NCBI RefSeq assembly: GCF_002811475.1
Contig: NZ_NPDL01000010.1
Coordinates: 92,552 to 156,551, forward strand
Reading direction: 5' to 3'
DNA from: Leptospira hartskeerlii
GTDB lineage: Bacteria; Spirochaetota; Leptospiria; Leptospirales; Leptospiraceae
Length of the DNA stretch: 64,000 bases
Below, in pieces: positions 58,443 through 64,000 of the stretch. Positions within the stretch are counted from its first letter, which is position 1. Every line of letters begins with the position of its first letter. Position numbers and translations under genes: made by a program. The notes beneath the pieces are model-generated. The model saw only the letters and a program-made list of their open reading frames with translations, did not search any database and was not told where the DNA came from.

Positions 58443-60404
58443 TTAAACTCTTTTGGATTCAAAAGAATAACTTCTGAAGAAAGTATAGATCAAAGGAAGC
58501 CATAAGAAGATAGAAAATAAGAAGAATGGAGCGGGGCTCATCACATCTCTGATTACCTTTACATTATAATCGGAACCCCAACCTACAGGAAAGTCGGACT
58601 GGCTTTCCAATCTCAGATAATATCTTCCAGGAGGGATTTCCGATAAAGATTTAGAATCCGATTTGGAACCTTCCGACCAAGATTCTCCGTCGTCCACTCC
58701 ATGATAATAACTAGTTTCGATAGAAGTATCGTAAGCTGTGTCCGTATCTTCGTTAATCAGAGCAGCAGAGAAGAATAGATATTTATTGTCTAATTCGGGA
58801 GCTTCGATCTGGATCTCCACATTCTCACTTGGTCCTCCTTTCAGTTCGAACACATCCGTAACGAAAGAATTATCTCTAAAATTGGTACTGCCGATATCGG
58901 TATTCGGCATGGATGTTTGGACGTATTTAAATTTTCCCTGATAGACTACTTGGTTTTTGGCCTTGATACATCCGTATACTTGGAATACCAAAAATACTGC
59001 TGTGAGTATTGACGCTACCCAAAGATTCCGTTTTAATCTGATCTTGAATGGGTTCGGTTCGCAAACGCCAACTATTTCAGGTTTTCTTAATTTAGAGGCT
59101 GTGTCCAAAGGAACTGCAGCTTCCATTGTATCGAAAGGAATAAATACTCCCTTGGACCAGAAAATTTCCTTATCCGTTCTTTCGGAAGAGATCATATATG
59201 GAGGAGAGATAAAGTCCTCGATTTGCGCCTTCTCTCCTGCGGAGACTTTCCAGTAAAATTCTCCCAATGCAAAGTCGGTGTTAGAGTCTGAATTAGCGAA
59301 CCACTTGTAGGATCTTTTTTGGAAGATACGTTTTAGTCCAGGAGCCCATTTTGGAATTCCTGGCAGAGGCTCGAAATAGGTCCAGTTGTCCCCATTCTCA
59401 TTCAACCAAGCATATCCACCTTTGTATCGGAGAAGATAGTCGGTCCAAGTATAAGTTTCGTCGTCTACTTCAGTGGATTTTCGTAATACTCCGATGACTT
59501 GGGATTCAGGAAGATTAGGTAACTTGATCGGAGTTCCTAAAGGAAGGAGAACATTATCTTTGGAAACCTGGTCGAATTTAGCGATGATCTTCAGATCATC
59601 ACTTTCGGTGTCCATTACGGATCCACAATATTCGCAAGCTAAGGATTTGGAAAAATCAGGACTGAATTGATTAAGAGAAGCTCCGCACCCTTTGCATTGT
59701 ATAGACTTTGCTGGGATCTGAGCTTGGTTGTAGGCAACTTCTTCTTGTCTTAGTCCGGTTAAATTCAATTCTTCTAATAGAGCAAAATTTCCGGAAAATA
59801 ATAATGCAGGTGATTCGGAATAATCCAAGGTACCAAACATACCGTCTTCGCTTGCAAGATCCAATAGGACTGCTTCGTATCCGGTTTGGAATCCAATGGG
59901 GAGTTCACCTTCTCCGCCTATACAAACCGCTTTCATGATCTCTTTTAGAGTCCAGTTCTCCCCTAAGAAAAAACTGTCTCCCGGGGTGATCCTTTCTCGT
60001 CTGCCCGAGGCGATTACGATCGGATCTTCGTCGCCTTCCAAGGTCGGGATCTTGTCTGTTGGAATTCCTACATTTAGTTTTGTATAATAATAAGAACCTT
60101 GGGCTTCTCCCAGCCAGGCTGAACTTCCGTCTCCTTCCATGAGATGCCATTCGTTCCAGAAGCCTAATTCGAATTTAAGTTGGATCCTTCCTATGACCCT
60201 GAATGGAGTTCCTTTATAATTTCCTTGGGTCCCGAGTTGTATGATGGAATGATCGTCAGCGAGTTCTCCCGCTGTGCCGATCTTTTCTAGATTCACATCT
60301 TTTTTAAGAGAGAGAGTTTTACAACTGGAGCAAACCGCGTAAACGGATGCCTTATTGATGATAGGGACAGGGGCTCCGCAATTTGGACAACTTAGTTCGG
60401 ACAC
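58443..60404 (-). CDS. Double DUF4178 protein with zinc ribbons and C-terminal membrane anchor
   Basis: A GTG start gives 653 residues. The N-terminus has a Cys4 zinc ribbon (LSCPNCGAPVP; AVCSSCK), followed by one DUF4178 domain (about 60-190: FRVIGRIQLKFELGFWNEWHL). A second ribbon (QCKGCGASL; CEYCGSV) leads a second DUF4178 domain (about 285-430). A hydrophobic segment near 465-485 and another at the C-terminus flank a beta-rich extracytoplasmic part. It begins the last three genes of an operon with a small protein and the aminopropyltransferase. Function of DUF4178 is unknown to me. Confidence 0.85.
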   Translation of the reverse strand: MSELSCPNCGAPVPIINKASVYAVCSSCKTLSLKKDVNLEKIGTAGELADDHSIIQLGTQGNYKGTPFRVIGRIQLKFELGFWNEWHLMEGDGSSAWLGEAQGSYYYTKLNVGIPTDKIPTLEGDEDPIVIASGRRERITPGDSFFLGENWTLKEIMKAVCIGGEGELPIGFQTGYEAVLLDLASEDGMFGTLDYSESPALLFSGNFALLEELNLTGLRQEEVAYNQAQIPAKSIQCKGCGASLNQFSPDFSKSLACEYCGSVMDTESDDLKIIAKFDQVSKDNVLLPLGTPIKLPNLPESQVIGVLRKSTEVDDETYTWTDYLLRYKGGYAWLNENGDNWTYFEPLPGIPKWAPGLKRIFQKRSYKWFANSDSNTDFALGEFYWKVSAGEKAQIEDFISPPYMISSERTDKEIFWSKGVFIPFDTMEAAVPLDTASKLRKPEIVGVCEPNPFKIRLKRNLWVASILTAVFLVFQVYGCIKAKNQVVYQGKFKYVQTSMPNTDIGSTNFRDNSFVTDVFELKGGPSENVEIQIEAPELDNKYLFFSAALINEDTDTAYDTSIETSYYHGVDDGESWSEGSKSDSKSLSEIPPGRYYLRLESQSDFPVGWGSDYNVKVIRDVMSPAPFFLFSIFLWLPLIYTFFRSYSFESKRV

Positions 60405-60479
60405 AAAGAAAGGTGATAACTTCGGGAGGATACTCTGTCAATCCTGGTTTTACGGGGCCGAAAGAAATTTCCTGAATTT

Positions 60480-61316
60480 TTAAGGGATGACGGAGCGTTT
60501 CGCCATTCTTCTTGCCCGATCGCTGGCAGGGTCTATATCTCCCAAAGCTTTTTCCAATTCTTGCAGGCCTGGATTTTCCCAAGTCGCTTCATATAGATTC
60601 GGAGAATTGAAAATATGAAAATGGTTATCAAAATGGATCCGATTATAATAGTCCGCCTTGCTGAACATTGCGCGGTTTATCTCGTTATAAATTTCTTCGA
60701 ATTCAGTGGTTTGCAGATCCGGTTCGAAGTCGGAAAGAAATTTTAAGGAAAGAAGAATGACGTATTCTCTGGATTGTTTTAATAATTTCAGAGCTTCATA
60801 TAAGTATTGGGTCTTGATCCCAGGCAAATAAGGTCTTGTATTATCCGCGATCGTTTTCTTTTGGTTGGAGGCTCCGTATTCTCGATAGCCCATTTCCAAA
60901 TGATGTCTTGCTTCTGCGTCTTTTGTTCTGAGAGCGTATTTAGATAAAAAATCCAATTCTCTTCTTACGCTGGAGGATGATGCTTCCACAATCTTAGCAT
61001 ATAATATCACTAATAATCTTTGGGTTTGGCGCATCTCATCGTAAGAATGTGCAAGATCGAATTGTAAATACAAAGTGAATGTTTCTATATGATGTTGCAG
61101 GCACCTGCGGAATAATGCTTTATCTTCTTCTGTTCCGTAATTAGAGATCGTGCTATTGATCGCTTTTAGATGAAATTCGTTTTGTTTTAATCCTCTTTCT
61201 ACTCGGACCAAAGCAGTCGCTCTATTACTGTCCAAGTCCGCCTTTGTTTGTTCAAAAGGAAGAATTAGAAATGCGAAAAGAAGAATGAAGTAAGTTAGAT
61301 TTCTTTTCGATCCCAT
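60480..61316 (-). CDS. Exported hypothetical protein
   Basis: The 278 residues begin with a signal peptide (LTYFILLFAFLILPFEQTKA). The mature part is nearly all alpha-helical with two basic-acidic heptad-like stretches (DEMRQTQRLLVILYAKIV; LYEALKLLKQSREYVILLSLKF) and no known domain. It lies upstream of the DUF4178 gene on the same strand with 75 bp between, so it may belong to that operon. Confidence 0.72.
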   Translation of the reverse strand: MGSKRNLTYFILLFAFLILPFEQTKADLDSNRATALVRVERGLKQNEFHLKAINSTISNYGTEEDKALFRRCLQHHIETFTLYLQFDLAHSYDEMRQTQRLLVILYAKIVEASSSSVRRELDFLSKYALRTKDAEARHHLEMGYREYGASNQKKTIADNTRPYLPGIKTQYLYEALKLLKQSREYVILLSLKFLSDFEPDLQTTEFEEIYNEINRAMFSKADYYNRIHFDNHFHIFNSPNLYEATWENPGLQELEKALGDIDPASDRARRMAKRSVIP

Positions 61317-61327
61317 ATTAGCATTTT

Positions 61328-61357
61328 CGGAAATAAGAGGGGTCCAAATTGAACCCC
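61328..61357 (-). terminator. Terminator of copZ-copA
   Basis: In the minus-strand transcript GGGGUUC pairs with GGACCCC (one G-U) around AAUUU, followed by UCUUAUUU. It lies 16 bp past the copA stop. Confidence 0.7.
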
Positions 61358-61372
61358 GTTACAAGATAAATT

Positions 61373-63682
61373 TTACTGAACTATTCTTTGTCTTATGTCC
61401 TTTTTCCTAAGTCGAAGCGCATTTAGGACCACTGAAACGGAACTGAACGCCATCATCGCACCTGCAATCCAAGGAGCTAAAAGACCTGCGGCTGCAATTG
61501 GGATGCCTAGAGTGTTATAAGCGAGCGCCCAGAAAAAATTTTGTCGAATATTTCTTGTAGTCGCCTTTGCAATCAAGATTGCCTCTGCAATTTTTTCCAG
61601 ATCTCCTTTTACCAAAACTACTCCTGCGGTTTCGATTGCGACGCCTGTTCCTGTTCCCATTGCAAATCCTACATCAGCTTTTGCTAATGCAGGAGAATCG
61701 TTGATACCGTCACCGGTCATTCCTACAATTTTTCCTTTGGATTGTAAGTCTGAAAGTATCTCTGCTTTTTCTTTGGGAAGAAGAGAAGCATGTACATTTT
61801 TGATCCCAACTTTCGAAGAGATGCTCTCTGCTACTGACAAATGGTCTCCGGTTAAGAGTAATGTTTCGATTCCGAGAGAATTTAATTTCTCCAATGCAGA
61901 CTTTGCATTTTGGCGAATTGTATCTTCTATTGCAAAAATGATCCATCCGGCATTCTCTGATCTCGCCCAAACTACTGTTTTTCCTTGCTTCTCCCAAGAA
62001 TTAGAAATTTCCAATAAATCTTTTGGAAAGTTCTCTTTTTGTTCGAAAAACTCCAGTTTTCCTATCTTGATATTGTTTTTGTTTACTTTCGCAGTGATTC
62101 CAAGTCCTGGAACAGTCTGTAAATTTTCAGGAGAAAGGATAGAATGGCCTTTGGATTTTACAAAAGAAACAATAGCTTTTCCTAAAGGGTGAGAAGATGC
62201 GGATTCTGCGGATGCAGAATAAGAAAGTAGATCCGATTCTTCTCCCAAAAACTTGTAATCTGTCACGGAAGGATTTCCCTCGGTGATCGTCCCGGTTTTA
62301 TCGAATGCGATCAGGTTTAGAGAAGCTGTGGTTTCTAAAACTTCAGAAGTTCTGAATAAGATCCCAAGGCTTGCTGCCTTTCCTGTTCCTACTAAAATTG
62401 AGATTGGAGTGGCAAGTCCTAAAGCACAAGGGCAAGCAATCACTAAGATTGCGATCGATTTTTCCAGAGATGAACCTAATACTCCCGCTTCTAAGAAGAA
62501 GAACCATAATAAAAAGTTAAACAAGGAGATCAAGATCACTACCGGAACAAATACTGCTGAAATTTTATCCGCAATCTTTTGGATAGGAGCCTTCGAACTT
62601 TGCGCTTCTTCGACGGTTTTGATGATAGATGCGAGCACTGTTTCTGAACCGACTGAGGTTGCTTGCACAACCAAATTTCCATTTCCGTTGACTGTTCCTC
62701 CCAATACTTGGCTGTCTTTCTTTTTGTCTAGAGGAAGACTTTCGCCGGTTAACATGGATTCGTCTACCGAGCTAAAACCTTCTAATACAACTCCATCTAC
62801 CGGAAATTTTTCGCCTGGTCTGATTTGTAGAGTATCTCCTTTTTTTACGTATTCTGTAGGGATTTCTAACCATCCCTCTTCTTTTTTAATACGAGCAGTT
62901 TCCGGTTTTAATTCGAGTAAGGTTTGGATTGCAGAAGAACTTTTTCCTTTTGCTTCCGCTTCCATCCATTTTCCAGCGAGTATAAAACAAAGTAATACAG
63001 CGGATGTTTCATAGTATAATGGTGGAAGTGAATGTGTATGCGCGCCTTCTTCCCAAAAAGATGAGAAGAACAGATCTCTTTGCTGGAGTCCTTGCAAGAG
63101 TGAAAGTATAAAACTATATCCGAATGCCGCAGAGGTTCCTAAGGAAACCAGCACATCCATGTTCGCGCTTCCGTTTCTGATCGCTCTGAATGCACTTTTA
63201 TAAAATGGCAATCCGATCCAGAACTGGACTGGGAATGCCAATGCAAATTGTACCCAAGGATGCATTAAGACTTTTGGATTCGGTAAGAATTCCAAAAACG
63301 TAAAATGCGAAACCATGGAATAGAATAGAGGAGAAGCAAATAAAAGGGAGATAAAAAATCTAGATCTTAATGTGGATCTTTCTTTTTTATGTAGTTCTTC
63401 CGTTTCTTTATAATTGTTTTCTGAATGCTCCTTTGCGGAATAACCTAAGGACTCTACTTTAGAAAATAATTGTGAAGAATCTATGGACTCGTTGAATCTT
63501 ACGAATGCGGTCTCTCTTCCGAAATTGACCCGTGCTTCTTCTACTCCTGGGACTTTATTCAAGCCCGTTTCAATCCTTCTCGCGCAGTTGGCGCAGGTCA
63601 TTCCGAAAAGATCTAAAGTGATCTCGGATGTTTTTTCTTCCGGGGAGAAGGTTTTGACTTCTTCTCTAATTTCCACGCTCAT
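61373..63682 (-). CDS. copA: Copper-translocating P-type ATPase
   Basis: The 769 residues have one N-terminal heavy-metal domain ([12 protein letters not shown], Cys30 and Cys33), eight predicted helices, [10 protein letters not shown] near 417, the phosphorylation site [10 protein letters not shown] near 459, SSHPLGKAI and [10 protein letters not shown]. The CPC motif marks Cu+ export. The gene follows copZ by 4 bp. Confidence 0.96.
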   Translation of the reverse strand: MSVEIREEVKTFSPEEKTSEITLDLFGMTCANCARRIETGLNKVPGVEEARVNFGRETAFVRFNESIDSSQLFSKVESLGYSAKEHSENNYKETEELHKKERSTLRSRFFISLLFASPLFYSMVSHFTFLEFLPNPKVLMHPWVQFALAFPVQFWIGLPFYKSAFRAIRNGSANMDVLVSLGTSAAFGYSFILSLLQGLQQRDLFFSSFWEEGAHTHSLPPLYYETSAVLLCFILAGKWMEAEAKGKSSSAIQTLLELKPETARIKKEEGWLEIPTEYVKKGDTLQIRPGEKFPVDGVVLEGFSSVDESMLTGESLPLDKKKDSQVLGGTVNGNGNLVVQATSVGSETVLASIIKTVEEAQSSKAPIQKIADKISAVFVPVVILISLFNFLLWFFFLEAGVLGSSLEKSIAILVIACPCALGLATPISILVGTGKAASLGILFRTSEVLETTASLNLIAFDKTGTITEGNPSVTDYKFLGEESDLLSYSASAESASSHPLGKAIVSFVKSKGHSILSPENLQTVPGLGITAKVNKNNIKIGKLEFFEQKENFPKDLLEISNSWEKQGKTVVWARSENAGWIIFAIEDTIRQNAKSALEKLNSLGIETLLLTGDHLSVAESISSKVGIKNVHASLLPKEKAEILSDLQSKGKIVGMTGDGINDSPALAKADVGFAMGTGTGVAIETAGVVLVKGDLEKIAEAILIAKATTRNIRQNFFWALAYNTLGIPIAAAGLLAPWIAGAMMAFSSVSVVLNALRLRKKDIRQRIVQ

Positions 63683-63686
63683 CTCT

Positions 63687-63893
63687 TTACTCCTGGTTAA
63701 TGGAAACCACAGGATAACCTTCCTCTTCTAACATCTTCGAAAGAGAAGAAACATCTTTTTTGGTTTCGAAACGTGCCGTTTGGGAGTTTAGATCCACTAC
63801 GGGTTTAGACTCCGAATCGAAGGATTGGATTGTTTTAGATACGGTTCCTGCACAATGGTTGCAGGTCATACCTGATAATTTGATCTCGTACAT
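63687..63893 (-). CDS. copZ: Copper chaperone CopZ (HMA domain)
   Basis: ATG at 63893 follows AAGGAG by 7 nt. The 68-residue product is a single heavy-metal-associated domain with GMTCNHC (Cys11-x2-Cys14). An upstream in-frame ATG (63920) is not needed. It passes Cu+ to CopA, whose gene lies 4 bp downstream. Confidence 0.93.
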   Translation of the reverse strand: MYEIKLSGMTCNHCAGTVSKTIQSFDSESKPVVDLNSQTARFETKKDVSSLSKMLEEEGYPVVSINQE

Positions 63894-63916
63894 TTTATTT
63901 CTCCTTGATCTATAAT

Positions 63917-63924
63917 ACAATTGT
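63917..63924. promoter_or_regulatory. ACAATTGT palindrome upstream of copZ
   Basis: The 8-bp palindrome ACAATTGT lies 24 bp upstream of the copZ start and resembles the core of CopY-type boxes (ACAnnTGT). It may be chance, given the AT-rich context. Confidence 0.3.
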
Positions 63925-63925
63925 C

Positions 63926-63948
63926 AACCTTCCAATAGTTAGAAGGTT
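63926..63948. promoter_or_regulatory. CueR-like copper operator upstream of copZ
   Basis: A dyad with 7-bp arms AACCTTC and GAAGGTT, 9-nt spacer. Offset by one base it fits the CueR consensus ACCTTCC-N7-GGAAGGT at 13 of 14 arm positions. It lies 33 bp upstream of copZ. No cueR gene is visible in the window. Confidence 0.55.
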
Positions 63949-64000
63949 AGAAAATCCGATTTTTTAGGAAAAACGGAATTTTTTTTCGGATTTGGGTCTT

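Overview
The window looks like chromosomal DNA of a Leptospira species or close relative. The GC content is moderate, TTG and GTG starts are frequent, and there are several lipoproteins with relaxed lipoboxes (LLFAC, LLIGC, LMLAGC, LLNNC). Many proteins look Leptospira-type, and a conserved housekeeping block runs ispE, tRNA-Gln, glmU-like, prs, rplY, pth-like, ftsH. I see no insertion sequence, prophage, rRNA or CRISPR array. I identify 53 protein genes, one of them cut by the window edge, and one tRNA.

Layout. 1-5325: the 5' 1,775 codons of a giant repeat lipoprotein on the minus strand, with Ig-like and Calx-beta repeats. 5648-18300: glycosyltransferases, a beta-lactamase-like lipoprotein, a DUF5329 protein, a class II amidotransferase, polA, an aldo/keto reductase, a MEST-like hydrolase, a PilZ protein and an OlsB-like acyltransferase. 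18439-25642: a PiT-like transporter, then a catabolic cluster (acyl-CoA dehydrogenase, FadH-type reductase, TetR regulator, Baeyer-Villiger-type monooxygenase). Two matching operator palindromes lie in the divergent promoter region. 25803-30360: a membrane histidine kinase with its response regulator, then a protein that appears to fuse a phosphoglycosyl transferase to a ferritin-like domain. 30426-43882: lipoproteins, an RND transporter, a DegT-family protein without its PLP lysine, a WYL regulator, an M48 protease, a divergent DJ-1/AraC pair and glyoxalase I. 44010-47646: a GT-C-like membrane protein, a small 16-residue-repeat protein and a second WYL regulator. 47692-56314: the housekeeping block, an EVE protein and a SpoIIE-type phosphatase. 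56289-61316: a class II cytochrome c and a four-gene operon (exported protein, DUF4178 protein, small protein, membrane aminopropyltransferase). 61373-63893: copZ-copA with a CueR-like dyad upstream.

The strongest unusual signals are: the sugar transferase/ferritin-like fusion (28669-29934); a peptidyl-tRNA hydrolase homologue in its normal operon position that lacks the catalytic residues (51086-51649); a DegT-family aminotransferase homologue with Tyr in place of the Schiff-base Lys (35868-36968); the paired 13-bp operators 42 bp apart (23366-23420); a bacterial protein strikingly like mammalian MEST (15111-16007); and the operon whose aminopropyltransferase seems to start at CTG (56732-58231).

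No search could be run. Family names rest on motifs and recall, and start codons were chosen from Shine-Dalgarno spacing and conserved N-termini.
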